Origin: Verrucomicrobiia bacterium
GTDB taxonomy: Bacteria > Verrucomicrobiota > Verrucomicrobiia > Verrucomicrobiales > DEV007
Length of the DNA stretch: 48,533 nucleotides
Assembly (NCBI GenBank): GCA_020440025.1
Contig: JAGROX010000021.1
Coordinates: 1-48,533, forward strand
Direction: 5' to 3'
Shown here: positions 1 through 9,094 of the stretch, in pieces
Position numbering within the stretch: position 1 is the stretch's first letter
Layout of the letters: every line of letters begins with the position of its first letter
The notes under the pieces: generated by a model
Database searches by the model: none
Told to the model about the DNA's origin: nothing
The model's input: only the letters and a program-made list of their open reading frames with translations
Made by a program: the position numbers and the translations under genes

Positions 1-66
1 TCAGCGTCGTTTGTTTCGGATTCACCACAAATCCGTTCTTGCCGGATTGTCAGGGCCTTCGTAGGG

Positions 67-1524
67 ATGGGGTTCCCCGCCATGACGATCCCGCCAGCGT
101 TTCTTGTTTCTCCGGTCCGATTCGTGACCTTTAGCTGTTTTTTGATCCTTTCGGGGCTGGTCGGGCAGGAAAACCCGCCCATCCCTGCGGTCGAGCCGGA
201 AATCTCGCAGCCCAATGTGGTCCTGATTTTCTGCGACGACATGGGGTATGGCGATCTGGGGTGCTACGGGTCGCCCCGCAACGCGACGCCCAACATTGAC
301 CGATTGGCGTCGGAGGGGCTTCGATTCACCGATTTCTACTCGGCCTATTGCGTCTGCTCGGCATCCCGGGCTTCGCTGATGACGGGTTGCTATCAGGCTC
401 GTATCAGCATGCCGGGAGTGATCAGTCCCGGATCACGGGTGGCTCTGAATCCGGACGAGATCACGATTGCCGATTTGTTGAAATCCAAGGGCTACGCCAC
501 CGCCTGCATCGGCAAATGGCATCTGGGAGATTCGCCCCAGACCCTGCCGACGGCCCAGGGATTCGATTCCTACTTCGGCATTCCCTATTCCAACGACATG
601 AAGAGAAAGCGGGCCTGGGGAAATGACGCCACCAATCTGGATCGGATCTGGCGGGAACGGCGCTGGGACATTTATGAAAACGAACTCTACCGCGATACCA
701 AGGTGGTCGAGAGCCCGGTCGATCAGACGACCCTGACCGTGCGCTACACCGACGAGGCGATTGCCTTCATCGAGGCAAATCGTGAAAGGTCGTTTTTCCT
801 CTACTGGGCGAATGCCATGCCTCACGTGCCGCTTTTCGTTCCCGACGATCGTTTTGACCCCAATCCCCACGAGGCCTATCGACTCACCATCGAGCACATA
901 GACGACTGTGTCGGTCGGGTCATGGAGACTCTGGATCGATTGGATTTGGCCAAAGGCACCTGGGTGATTTTTACCTCGGACAATGGACCGTGGTTGAGCA
1001 AAAAGCATCACGGCGGGAGCGCCGGAATCTTGAGGGAAGGAAAAGGAACTGTTTACGAAGGCGGGATGCGGGTGCCATGCGTGATGCGTTGGCCTAGCCA
1101 CATTCCGACTGGAAAGGTGAGCGATCAGGTGGCGTCCACCATTGATTTTCTTCCCACGTTGGCGGCCATCACCGGTGCCGAGATTTCCGAGGACCGACCG
1201 GTCGACGGCCGGGATATTCGCGCTCTTCTCGATGATTCAGGCGGCGTTTCGCCTCACGATGAGGAAGGCTTTTACTACTACCGTTTCAACAAGCCCCAGG
1301 CCGTTCGAGTGGGGAAATGGAAGCTCAAGCACGAAGTGGTCGGGAAGCCGGAACTCTACGATCTGCGAGCCGACCCCGGAGAGACTCGTGATCTCGTCAA
1401 GGAGCAGCCGAAAATCGTGGAACGGCTCAAGGCCATGATGAAAGCCAAGGAGGAACAACTCAAGACCGAGGCCAGGCCGCCATGGAAAGCAAGGGAGGCA
1501 AAGAAAGCGGCGGAAGCCGGTTAA
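67..1524 (+). CDS. Secreted type I sulfatase (arylsulfatase A family)
   Basis: Predicted formylglycine-dependent sulfatase that hydrolyses sulfate esters, probably on sulfated polysaccharides outside the cytoplasm. The sequence shows an N-terminal hydrophobic segment (about residues 18-33, signal-peptide like), the first metal-binding pair DD at 57-58 (CDDMGYGDLGCYG), the modification motif CSASRASLMTG with Cys97 as the predicted formylglycine, GKWHLG near 160 and the second metal site TSDNG around 303-307. The 485-residue length is normal for the family. The ATG at 67 gives the longest form; the ATG at 82 leaves a tidier signal peptide and may be the true start. No maturase gene (anSME or FGE) is in the window. 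The substrate cannot be read from sequence. The assignment to S1 sulfatases is firm. Confidence 0.93.
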   Translation: MGFPAMTIPPAFLVSPVRFVTFSCFLILSGLVGQENPPIPAVEPEISQPNVVLIFCDDMGYGDLGCYGSPRNATPNIDRLASEGLRFTDFYSAYCVCSASRASLMTGCYQARISMPGVISPGSRVALNPDEITIADLLKSKGYATACIGKWHLGDSPQTLPTAQGFDSYFGIPYSNDMKRKRAWGNDATNLDRIWRERRWDIYENELYRDTKVVESPVDQTTLTVRYTDEAIAFIEANRERSFFLYWANAMPHVPLFVPDDRFDPNPHEAYRLTIEHIDDCVGRVMETLDRLDLAKGTWVIFTSDNGPWLSKKHHGGSAGILREGKGTVYEGGMRVPCVMRWPSHIPTGKVSDQVASTIDFLPTLAAITGAEISEDRPVDGRDIRALLDDSGGVSPHDEEGFYYYRFNKPQAVRVGKWKLKHEVVGKPELYDLRADPGETRDLVKEQPKIVERLKAMMKAKEEQLKTEARPPWKAREAKKAAEAG

Positions 1525-1709
1525 GGACCGATCCGCCTTTGATTTTTCCGAGCCGTCAACTTAGGGTGAGTCAGGAGTTGGCTCGCAGTCTCGAAGTCTT
1601 CAGACTCAGAAATTGCCCACTCGGCGAATTGATCCAGTAAGAAGAGTCACTCTCCCACGTCTCAGTCCGACAAGTATTCAATCATTCATCCAAACCAACG
1701 AAAAACATC

Positions 1710-2342
1710 ATGGCCCACGAACTTCCCGCCCTTCCTTACGCCCTCGACGCGCTCGAGCCGCACATCGATGCCAAAACCATGGAGATCCATCATGGCAAGC
1801 ATCACAACGCCTACGTGACCAACCTCAATGCCGCCATTGAAGGCAACGCCGATCTTGAAGCCAAGTCGGCCGATGACCTCATCCGCGATCTCGCTTCCGT
1901 GCCCGATAGCATCCGCGGCGCGGTGCGCAACAACGGTGGTGGTCACGTGAACCATTCCCTTTTCTGGACCGTGATGGGTCCGAATGCCGGTGGTGCTCCG
2001 AGTGGCGATCTCGCCGCTGCCATCGATGCCGCCTGTGGCAGTTTCGATGCTTTCAAAGAGGCTTTCAAAAAGGCTGCCATGACCCGTTTCGGTTCCGGTT
2101 GGGCCTGGCTCTGCGTCAAAAGTGACGGCAGTGTTGCTGTTTGCTCCACCGCCAATCAGGACAATCCCATCATGGGTGAGGCCGTTGCCGGATGCGGTGG
2201 CACGCCCATCCTCGGGCTCGATGTCTGGGAGCACGCCTATTACCTCAACTACCAGAACCGTCGCCCCGACTATGTCGATGCTTTCTGGAATGTGGTGAAC
2301 TGGGACGCGGTCGCCGAGCGATACGCCGCTGCGAAGGGTTGA
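1710..2342 (+). CDS. sodA: Superoxide dismutase, Mn type
   Basis: Converts superoxide to hydrogen peroxide and oxygen; cytoplasmic, with no signal peptide. The 210 residues cover the whole Fe/Mn-SOD family from [16 protein letters not shown] to the C-terminal helix. Metal ligands are visible in [10 protein letters not shown] (first His), NHSLFW (second His) and DVWEHAYY (Asp and third His). The GGGH before NHSLFW and the glutamine in TANQDNP are the residues that usually mark the Mn rather than the Fe subtype, though cambialistic use is possible. It stands alone, 185 bp after a sulfatase gene, and is followed by a good intrinsic terminator, so it is probably monocistronic. Confidence 0.96.
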   Translation: MAHELPALPYALDALEPHIDAKTMEIHHGKHHNAYVTNLNAAIEGNADLEAKSADDLIRDLASVPDSIRGAVRNNGGGHVNHSLFWTVMGPNAGGAPSGDLAAAIDAACGSFDAFKEAFKKAAMTRFGSGWAWLCVKSDGSVAVCSTANQDNPIMGEAVAGCGGTPILGLDVWEHAYYLNYQNRRPDYVDAFWNVVNWDAVAERYAAAKG

Positions 2343-2373
2343 TCCATTCACGGGAGTCACTACTCCTCTTTCG

Positions 2374-2411
2374 AAAACCCCGGAGTCGGCATTGCTGGCT
2401 CCGGGTTTTTT
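2374..2411 (+). terminator. Intrinsic terminator after sodA
   Basis: A 9-bp GC-rich stem (CCCGGAGTC at 2379-2387 pairing with GGCTCCGGG at 2397-2405, one G-T wobble) with a nine-base loop is followed directly by six T residues (2406-2411). It lies 36 bp after the sodA stop and before the next gene on the same strand, so it should separate the two transcripts. Confidence 0.85.
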
Positions 2412-2463
2412 GTGAAATGATTTCGCCGTGGACCCCGAGGGTTCTCGGATTCATCGTAAACCC

Positions 2464-3987
2464 ATGCGGGCACTCTATGGAGACATTCACAATCACTGCG
2501 GCATCAGCTACGGGCACGGATCTCTGACCGAAGCACTGGCGAACGCCAGGGAACGGCTCGATTTTGTCTCCGTCACCGGACATGCCCACTGGCCGGACAT
2601 GCCCGATCCGGTGGAGGAACCTCGACTCAAGCCCATCGTGGATTTTCACCAGCGCGGCTTCGCGAAACTCAAAGCCTGTTGGCCCGAAATGTTGCGCGAA
2701 TTGGAAAATGCGAACATCGATGGTGAATTCGTGATCTTTCCGGCCTTCGAAATTCACTCCTGTGCCCACGGCGATCGCAACGTGCTCTATCGAGACATCC
2801 GTGATGATCTGAAAATCCTCTATCCGGTCAGCATTCCGGAACTGCATCAGCAACTCGCCGAATTGCGGTCAAGCGGCGTCGACTCACTCAGTCAACCGCA
2901 TCATGTCGGCTATCGGCAGGGGACCCGAGGCATCGACTGGGTATCACACGACCCCGAGTTCGAGCCGTTGGTCGAGCTGATTTCCATGCATGGCTGCAGT
3001 GAATCCAGCGAGACGCCTCGACCCTTTCTCCATGTCATGGGGCCCTCGGATGTCGAGTGCACTATTCGCCACGGGTGGGCGCAGGGGCACGTGTTCGGCG
3101 TCACCGGAGGAACTGACCACCACAGCGCCCATCCGGGGAGCTACGGTCACGGCATGCTCGGTGTCTGGGCGGAAAGCGGGCATCGCGACGCGATCTGGGA
3201 CGCCTTTTATGCCCGGCGAACTTGGGCGATGTCTGGCGATCGTATCGAGTTGGATTTCAAAATCGACGATGCCTGGATGGGCGAGATCGTTGCTCCGGGG
3301 GCGGCGCGGCGCGTCGCCATTGATGTTGCCGCCGGGGGAGCCATCGACGCCATCGACATTCGAAAAAACAACGTCCTCATCCAGCGTATTTCTCCCGCCT
3401 TGGGACTCCTGCCGCCCGCCCCAGAGACCTTGCCCGCGCTGATTCACACCAAACTTTACCTCGAACTCGGCTGGGGACCGCGAGGCGAGCGTGTCGACTG
3501 GAAAGTGGGCTGCGGGATTCGCGATGGCCGCATCCTCTCGGTTGAGCCACGATTCCGGGGGCGCGAGGTGGTGTCGCCGCTGGAGGGCGAAGATGAGGAA
3601 TGCGGATTTTTCGAAAGCCGAGTCACCGAGCGTGGCCAACAATCCATCGCCTTCGAGACCGTCACACGAGGAAATCCGAACAATGTGACCAACGCTTCCC
3701 AGGGAATCTGTCTGGAGGTCGAGATGTCGCCCGATGCCGAAGTCTATGCCGAGTGGGAAGACGGCTCGGTCGCATTTCCCCTGAGATCGCTTCTGGCTGG
3801 TGCGCGTTCCGGATTGATCAATGGGCTGGAGTCACCCGCCTGGCGGTGGCATCGCGCGCCATTGCCTGCCGAGTGGCAGTATCGCGGTCACTTCGAACTC
3901 GATCTCGAGTCGGGCGATTTTGTCGATGTTCGCGTGCGCCAGACCAACGACCAATGGGCCTGGAGCACGCCCGTGTTCTGCCGTTGA
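2464..3987 (+). CDS. PHP-domain (DUF3604-like) metal-dependent hydrolase
   Basis: A 507-residue protein starting MRALYGDIHNHCG. The N-terminal GDIHNH (residues 6-11) and TGHAHWPD motifs are typical metal ligands of the PHP superfamily. HPG and histidine clusters (GGTDHHSAHPGSYGHG, about 215-230) complete a plausible metal site, and the C-terminal half resembles the beta-rich region seen in DUF3604-type proteins. The substrate is unknown; related proteins occur next to sulfatases and glycan-degrading genes. A GTG at 2428 would add 12 residues, but the ATG at 2464 puts the start immediately before the PHP motif and is preferred. No signal peptide is visible, so it is probably cytoplasmic. Confidence 0.75.
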   Translation: MRALYGDIHNHCGISYGHGSLTEALANARERLDFVSVTGHAHWPDMPDPVEEPRLKPIVDFHQRGFAKLKACWPEMLRELENANIDGEFVIFPAFEIHSCAHGDRNVLYRDIRDDLKILYPVSIPELHQQLAELRSSGVDSLSQPHHVGYRQGTRGIDWVSHDPEFEPLVELISMHGCSESSETPRPFLHVMGPSDVECTIRHGWAQGHVFGVTGGTDHHSAHPGSYGHGMLGVWAESGHRDAIWDAFYARRTWAMSGDRIELDFKIDDAWMGEIVAPGAARRVAIDVAAGGAIDAIDIRKNNVLIQRISPALGLLPPAPETLPALIHTKLYLELGWGPRGERVDWKVGCGIRDGRILSVEPRFRGREVVSPLEGEDEECGFFESRVTERGQQSIAFETVTRGNPNNVTNASQGICLEVEMSPDAEVYAEWEDGSVAFPLRSLLAGARSGLINGLESPAWRWHRAPLPAEWQYRGHFELDLESGDFVDVRVRQTNDQWAWSTPVFCR

Positions 3988-4086
3988 ATTGATTCGGCTC
4001 TGTTCCCGCAAATCGCTACTTGCGCGGCTCCCGTTCCGGCTTTTCTTTCCGACTCCCCAAAGAAAAATAGCATTTTCAGAATCAAC

Positions 4087-5241
4087 ATGAAATACCTGCC
4101 CGCCTTTCTCGGAATTCTCGCCGTCGGCCTCGCGTCCGTCTCGGCTGATGAGCCCACCATCCTTTTCAAACAAGGTGACAATGATTTCGGCATCTTCCGG
4201 GCACCCGGTCTGGTCCGCGCCGCTTCCGGAAACCTCATCGTTTCGGCCGAAGGTCGCAAAAATCCTGAGATGCGCTGGAGCGAGACTCGTCCCTTCATCC
4301 GGGTTTCCACCGACGGAGGCAAGAGCTGGAGCGATGCCGCACAGTTTGCCGATGCGCCGGCCGACGCGAAACCGAATCCGATTTTCGTCGAAAAAGGAGC
4401 CGCTGAGGCTGGTCAGATCGGCGTTCACAACCTCACCGGAACCGCTGACAAGGACGGTGGTATCCACTGGCTCTATGCCGTCGATTTCCATCGGGTCTTC
4501 TATGTGAAGACCGATGACAAGGGCTCGAAGTCCGGCGACGCCGTCGAGATCACCGCCACTTTCGACAAATTCAAAGAGGAGGTGGACTGGAAAGTCATCG
4601 CTCCCGGTCCCGGGCATGGCATTCAACTCGCCAGCGGTCGACTCGTGGTTCCCGTGTGGCTCTCAGACGGCAGCGAAGGCATCGGCCTGCAGGCGGCCGC
4701 CGTCAGCACCATCTATTCCGACGATGGGGGAAAGACCTGGGAGCGTGGCGAGATCGTCGCCAAGCATTTCACCCTGGAAAACACCAAGACCGGCACCCCG
4801 ATCGAGCTTCCCAGCGAAGGCGCCATCGCTCAAGCCAAAGACGGCACCGTGGTGCTGAACATTCGCAACAAGGCCCTCAAAGGCAATCGCGCCCAAGCCA
4901 CCAGCGCCGATGGTGCTACCGGTTGGAGCGAAGCTGTTTTCGTTGACGGTCTCATGGAGCCGATTTGCCAAGGCAGCCTGACTTCCGCTGGAGATGCCGG
5001 GCTCGTGTTCGCCAATCCCGCCAACATGATCATGCGCAAATCGCTCACCGCCCGTCTCAGCACCGACGGCGGCAAAACCTGGCCCGCCAGTTACGTGATT
5101 GATGACGGTATCGCCGGATACTCCGATCTAGCCAGCGACGGCACCACCACTTGGGTGGTCTATGAGCGCGGTGCCGCTCCGTCCGACCGCGACCCGGAGG
5201 CCATCGCCTTCACCAGCTTTGGGGTCGATGCCCTGAAGTGA
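4087..5241 (+). CDS. Secreted sialidase / BNR-repeat exo-alpha-sialidase (GH33-like)
   Basis: Predicted six-bladed beta-propeller glycosidase that would remove terminal sialic acid or a related sugar from glycans. Residues 1-20 form a signal peptide (MKYLPAFLGILAVGLASVSA). An FRAP motif at 37-40 corresponds to the FRIP/YRIP arginine of the sialidase triad. Asp boxes of the S-x-D-x-G-x-x-W type occur at least three times (STDGGKSW, SDDGGKTW, STDGGKTW), with a weaker one at SADGATGW. The length of 384 is close to the bacterial catalytic domain. It lies between a PHP protein and an esterase in a run of extracellular glycan-degrading genes and ends with a palindromic terminator. True substrate specificity is uncertain, because many environmental members of this family have not been tested. 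Confidence 0.88.
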   Translation: MKYLPAFLGILAVGLASVSADEPTILFKQGDNDFGIFRAPGLVRAASGNLIVSAEGRKNPEMRWSETRPFIRVSTDGGKSWSDAAQFADAPADAKPNPIFVEKGAAEAGQIGVHNLTGTADKDGGIHWLYAVDFHRVFYVKTDDKGSKSGDAVEITATFDKFKEEVDWKVIAPGPGHGIQLASGRLVVPVWLSDGSEGIGLQAAAVSTIYSDDGGKTWERGEIVAKHFTLENTKTGTPIELPSEGAIAQAKDGTVVLNIRNKALKGNRAQATSADGATGWSEAVFVDGLMEPICQGSLTSAGDAGLVFANPANMIMRKSLTARLSTDGGKTWPASYVIDDGIAGYSDLASDGTTTWVVYERGAAPSDRDPEAIAFTSFGVDALK

Positions 5242-5287
5242 TTTTTCGGTCGGTGAAGGGATTGGCGGAAGCCGATCTTTCTTTTGA

Positions 5288-5324
5288 TTCAACCCTCTTT
5301 GGTCGTCGACCAAAGAGGGTTGAA
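5288..5324 (+). terminator. Perfect inverted repeat, terminator-like
   Basis: A 37-bp perfect palindrome: 18 paired bases on each side of one central T, starting TTCAACCCTCTTTGGTCG. It is followed within three bases by a CTTTTT run (5328-5332). It sits 46 bp after the sialidase stop and 69 bp before the next start, so it most likely ends the sialidase transcript. The stem is unusually long and symmetric, and it would work in either direction. Confidence 0.8.
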
Positions 5325-5392
5325 TGCTTTTTGGCGGGTAAGAATTCGGGCATTTTTTGCGACCTCAGCCAAAAAAGGCGGTTTGATTGGGC

Positions 5393-6520
5393 ATGATGAC
5401 TCCTCGTTTCCTTTTTCCCTTCCTCGGCCTGGTCCTGATCTCAGCCGTGGCCTCAGGACAGCAGTCGAAGACCACTCGGTTTGACCAGTGGGATCGGAAT
5501 GCCGACGGAAAACTCACCCGGGAAGAGTTGCCGCAACCAATCAGGGCAAATTTCGATCGGGTTGATCGTAACAAGGACGGATTCATTTCCCGCGAGGAAG
5601 ATGCCGCCATGGGGGCGGGACGGAACCAGCCAAGGAATTCGGCGCCGCGTTCTCTTGAGGGCGTGAGGGTGATGCGGGATCTCGACTATGCTGGGAACGA
5701 TAATCCTCGGCAGAAGCTGGATCTTTATCTCCCGGAGAAAAGAGCGACCGATAGCAGCAATCTGCCGGTGATCGTTTTCATCCACGGCGGCGGATGGCAG
5801 AATGGTGACAAAACATCGGGCGGACAAAAGATCGCTGCTCTCGTGGCCAGCGGCAAATATGCGGGCGCCTCCATCGGCTATCGATTGACTAACGAGGCGC
5901 AATGGCCATCGCAGATCCACGATTGCAAAGCGGGCCTTCGATGGATTCGTGCGCATGCGGCTGAGTATGGTCTCGACCCAAACCGCATTGCCGTCTGGGG
6001 AACTTCTGCCGGAGGTCATCTGGTCGCCATGCTGGGCGTCTCTCACGGTGTGGAAGGCCTGGAAGGGGCGATCGGCCCGCATTTGGATCAATCCAGCGAA
6101 GTGCAGGCGGTGGTCGATTTTTTTGGTCCCACCGAAATGCTGACCATGGGTGATCACCCCAGCAAGATAGATCATAACGCGATCAACTCTCCCGAGTCAA
6201 AATTGATCGGGGGAGCGGTGCAGGAAAATCCAGAAAAGGCAAAGAGTGCCTCGCCCATCGAGCACGTCAGCGCCGACGACGAACCGTTTCTGATCGTCCA
6301 CGGAACCGCAGACGATTTGGTGCCCTATCCGCAATCGGTCGATTTCGAAAAGAAACTCGAAGCGGCTGGCGTGTCAGTCACTCTCCTCACTGTCGAAGGT
6401 GGCGGTCACGGCAAGGGCTTTGGCCCCTCGGTTGACGCTGCCGTGGAAGCGTTCCTGGCGAAACAATTGCTCGGCGAAGAACGGGAATTGAAAGACAGCA
6501 CGGTGAATGCCGGGGAGTGA
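5393..6520 (+). CDS. Secreted EF-hand alpha/beta hydrolase (BD-FAE / esterase-lipase type)
   Basis: A two-part secreted esterase. After a signal peptide (MMTPRFLFPFLGLVLISAVASG) come two canonical EF-hand loops, DRNADGKLTREE and DRNKDGFISREE, expected to bind calcium. From about residue 90 onward there is an alpha/beta-hydrolase with the oxyanion-hole motif HGGGW, the nucleophile elbow GTSAGG (Ser205 counted from 5393), an Asp in HGTADDLVPY and the catalytic His in GGGHGKGF. This matches the BD-FAE/carboxylesterase group often found with carbohydrate degradation, where it removes acetyl or feruloyl groups. A TTG at 5387 is an alternative start, but the ATG pair at 5393/5396 is preferred. The substrate is not determinable from sequence. 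Confidence 0.9.
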   Translation: MMTPRFLFPFLGLVLISAVASGQQSKTTRFDQWDRNADGKLTREELPQPIRANFDRVDRNKDGFISREEDAAMGAGRNQPRNSAPRSLEGVRVMRDLDYAGNDNPRQKLDLYLPEKRATDSSNLPVIVFIHGGGWQNGDKTSGGQKIAALVASGKYAGASIGYRLTNEAQWPSQIHDCKAGLRWIRAHAAEYGLDPNRIAVWGTSAGGHLVAMLGVSHGVEGLEGAIGPHLDQSSEVQAVVDFFGPTEMLTMGDHPSKIDHNAINSPESKLIGGAVQENPEKAKSASPIEHVSADDEPFLIVHGTADDLVPYPQSVDFEKKLEAAGVSVTLLTVEGGGHGKGFGPSVDAAVEAFLAKQLLGEERELKDSTVNAGE

Positions 6521-6744
6521 AGCTGGCATTCATAATTTGATCGCTTTGCGCTCGGAGATGAAAAGCGAGGCCGACACAAGTCGGTTGCTGGGGTGGAAAA
6601 TACTAATCAAAGGAATTTACCAATTCAGATCAGAAGAGTTCAGGCCCCGGTCAGAATCTCCGAAAAATGAGGATTGGTCGATTTTTGTGAGATCTTCTTC
6701 CTGTTGACCAGCCGCCGCGTTTCTGGCACGCCTGTAGACTGCCT

Positions 6745-8166
6745 ATGAAGATCCTCTCTCGAATTTCCCTGTTGATTGCTCTGATTCTGCCGACTTTGGC
6801 GTCGGCTGCTGACAAGCCGAACTTGATCTACATCCTGCTGGATGATGCCGGATACGGTGACCTGAGTTGTTACGGGCAATCGAAATTCCAGACGCCCCAG
6901 ATCGATCGGCTGGCCTCTGAGGGGATGAAGTTCACCCAGCACTATTCGGGCAGCACGGTATGTGCGCCGACGCGTTGCGTGTTGATGACGGGGGTTCACA
7001 CCGGGCACAGTTTTGTGCGGGGAAATCGCGAGGTGAAACCCGAGGGGCAGGCCCCGATGCCGGCGGATCTGGTCACCATCCCCAGGTTGCTGAAGCAGGC
7101 CGGCTACGCGACGGGGGCTTTCGGAAAGTGGGGGCTCGGCGCGCCGCGTTCTGAGAGCGATCCGGCGGAGCACTTCGATCTTTTCTACGGCTACAACTGT
7201 CAGCGCGAGGCGCATAATTACTATCCGGATCACCTCTGGAAAAATCACGACCGGATCGAACTGGATGGCAAAACCTATGCCCATGATCCCATCATGGAAG
7301 AAGCGCTTCAGTTTGTCCGCGATCAAAAGGACGGGCCGTTTTTTGTCTACCTGCCGGTGACGATTCCTCATGCTGCCATGCATGTGCCGGAGTCCTATTC
7401 GAAACCGTTTCGGAAGCTCTTTCCGGAGTTCGAGGGGGTTATCGGCAAGTATGCGGGGCCGCCGGTGGACAATCCGGTGGCGGCTTTTGCCGGGATGATG
7501 ACGAAGCTGGATGAGGACATCGGACGTTTGCTGGCATTGTTGAAAGAGTTGAATATCGATGACAATACCCTGGTAATGTTGAGTTCCGACAACGGCCCTC
7601 ATCAGGAAGGTGGTCACAAGCCTGATTTCTTTGACAGCAATGGTCCGCTGAAGGGACACAAACGAGATCTCTACGAAGGGGGCATCCGGGCTCCGTTGCT
7701 CGCGCGTTGGCCGGGTAAGATCGAAGCGGGCTCTGTGAGCGATCTGATTTCCGCTCACTGGGATATGCTGCCGACTTTCTGTGAACTGGCCGGGGTGGCC
7801 GTGCCGAAGAACATTGATGGGATTTCGCTGGTGGCGACGCTCGAGGGACGATCTCAGGACCAGAAGACGCATGATTCACTCTATTGGGAATTTTATGAAG
7901 GCGGCGGAAAACGGGCGGTGCGTTTTGGCGATTGGAAAGCGGTGCAGTTGAATCTTGGCCAGAAGGGAATGGAGGGACCGATCGAACTCTACGATTTGAG
8001 CCAGGATCTCGGTGAGGAATCCAATGTGGCAGATGGTCATCCCGATCTCGTGGCGAAGGCTCGGGAGTTGATGAACGCGGCCCACACGCCTTCACCGCTC
8101 TGGGAGTTCAAAGGCGCGGCGCCGAAAAAGGCCAAGGCTAAGGCTAAGGCGAAGGCCAAGAACTGA
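6745..8166 (+). CDS. Secreted type I sulfatase with Lys-Ala tail
   Basis: A 473-residue sulfatase with signal peptide MKILSRISLLIALILPTLASAA. Metal-binding DDAGYGD is at 32-38. The modification motif CAPTRCVLMTG has Cys73 as predicted formylglycine; Thr replaces the usual Ser two places before Arg's end of the motif, a substitution the family tolerates. GKWGLG and SSDNGPH complete the active site. It is likely an exo-sulfatase on sulfated glycans. The last 15 residues are a Lys-Ala repeat (APKKAKAKAKAKAKN) encoded by tandem AAGGCN hexamers, not part of the catalytic fold. The gene is followed 16 bp later by a small secreted-protein gene and may be co-transcribed with it. Confidence 0.94.
   Translation: MKILSRISLLIALILPTLASAADKPNLIYILLDDAGYGDLSCYGQSKFQTPQIDRLASEGMKFTQHYSGSTVCAPTRCVLMTGVHTGHSFVRGNREVKPEGQAPMPADLVTIPRLLKQAGYATGAFGKWGLGAPRSESDPAEHFDLFYGYNCQREAHNYYPDHLWKNHDRIELDGKTYAHDPIMEEALQFVRDQKDGPFFVYLPVTIPHAAMHVPESYSKPFRKLFPEFEGVIGKYAGPPVDNPVAAFAGMMTKLDEDIGRLLALLKELNIDDNTLVMLSSDNGPHQEGGHKPDFFDSNGPLKGHKRDLYEGGIRAPLLARWPGKIEAGSVSDLISAHWDMLPTFCELAGVAVPKNIDGISLVATLEGRSQDQKTHDSLYWEFYEGGGKRAVRFGDWKAVQLNLGQKGMEGPIELYDLSQDLGEESNVADGHPDLVAKARELMNAAHTPSPLWEFKGAAPKKAKAKAKAKAKN
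8128..8160 (+). repeat. AAGGCN hexanucleotide repeat at the sulfatase 3' end
   Basis: Five consecutive AAG-GCN codon pairs followed by AAG encode the Lys-Ala tail of the upstream sulfatase. The third base of the Ala codon varies (C, T, T, G, C), so this is an old or selected coding repeat and not a recent slippage product. Confidence 0.8.
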
Positions 8167-8182
8167 GGCGATTTCTTTGTCG

Positions 8183-9073
8183 ATGATTTCCAAAGCCATC
8201 TTCTTTGCTGCGGTTTGGACAGCCGGATTGTCGGAAGGGGTGGCTCAGGAGGACTGGGTATTTCTCGACAACGGAGAGATCCGTTTGGGGGTGAATCGTT
8301 CCGCCGGAGCCGCCATCGGTTGGTTCTCGGAGTCTGGCAAAGGGGTGAACCTGCTCAATCATTACGACCACGGGCGCTACCTGCAACAATCGTGGTATGG
8401 CGATGCCGACGGTTCCGATTGGAACGGAAAGCCCTGGGTGTGGAATCCGGTGCAGGGAGGGGGATGGCGAGGCGAGCCTGCGGAAACCTTGGAATTGATC
8501 GCAGACTCGGCGACCGCTCTATCGGCCAAGACTCGACCGACCCATTGGGCTACGGGGAAACCCATCGATGACGTGATTTTCGAGCAGTGGATCACGCTCG
8601 AAGGACCGGTGGCGCGGGTTCACTTTCGGATGACCTACACTGGCGAGAAGGTCAACCAGCCCCGACATCAGGAGCTGCCGGCGGTGTTCATCAATGACCA
8701 GTTGACCACGCTGGTGCACTATGATGGGGACGCGCCGTGGACCGGAGCGGAGTTGTCGAAATCGGAACCCGGCTGGCCCAACGAACGTCGCGAAATCACG
8801 GAACATTGGGCGGCCTACATCGATCCGGCGACAAATCGCGGCGTGGGCGTCTATGTTCCGGTGGCCGATACGATCACGTGCTATCGTTTCAGCAAGCCGG
8901 GAGCGAAAGGGGCCTGTTCCTATTTTGCTCCGGTGAAGACCATGGCGATCGTGCCAGGGTTCACTTTCGAATATGAAATCTATCTGACCAAAGGGACGCC
9001 CGAGGCGATGAGGAACCGCTTTGCGGCGATTCATCGGAAGGCTTCTGATAAAGGGAAGATGATCAAAAAATAA
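8183..9073 (+). CDS. Secreted protein of unknown function, PVC-type
   Basis: A 296-residue protein with a likely signal peptide (MISKAIFFAAVWTAGLSEGVAQ). I do not recognise a named domain with certainty. The body is beta-rich and aromatic: DNGEIRLGVNRSAGAAIGWFS, HGRYLQQSWYG, WVWNPVQGGGW, HWAAYIDPATNRGVGVYVP. This pattern (a conserved 'GR-QQS' strand and a 'WNPVQGG' strand) looks like a carbohydrate-active or carbohydrate-binding beta-sandwich, but that is inference. The start is the ATG at 8183; the TTG six bases upstream is unlikely. It follows the sulfatase by 16 bp on the same strand, which suggests a shared transcript and a role in the same degradation pathway. Confidence 0.75.
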   Translation: MISKAIFFAAVWTAGLSEGVAQEDWVFLDNGEIRLGVNRSAGAAIGWFSESGKGVNLLNHYDHGRYLQQSWYGDADGSDWNGKPWVWNPVQGGGWRGEPAETLELIADSATALSAKTRPTHWATGKPIDDVIFEQWITLEGPVARVHFRMTYTGEKVNQPRHQELPAVFINDQLTTLVHYDGDAPWTGAELSKSEPGWPNERREITEHWAAYIDPATNRGVGVYVPVADTITCYRFSKPGAKGACSYFAPVKTMAIVPGFTFEYEIYLTKGTPEAMRNRFAAIHRKASDKGKMIKK

Positions 9074-9094
9074 GAGATTCGTTTCACGAACCCT

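Noticed and set aside
1560-1610. AGTCT / AGACT repeats before sodA as a regulatory hairpin
   Set aside because: The pairs are only five bases long and alternative pairings are equally weak, so there is no convincing structure.
6640-7872. 410-residue open frame antisense to the second sulfatase
   Set aside because: The sulfatase frame has all active-site motifs, while the antisense is rich in His and Arg with no signature.
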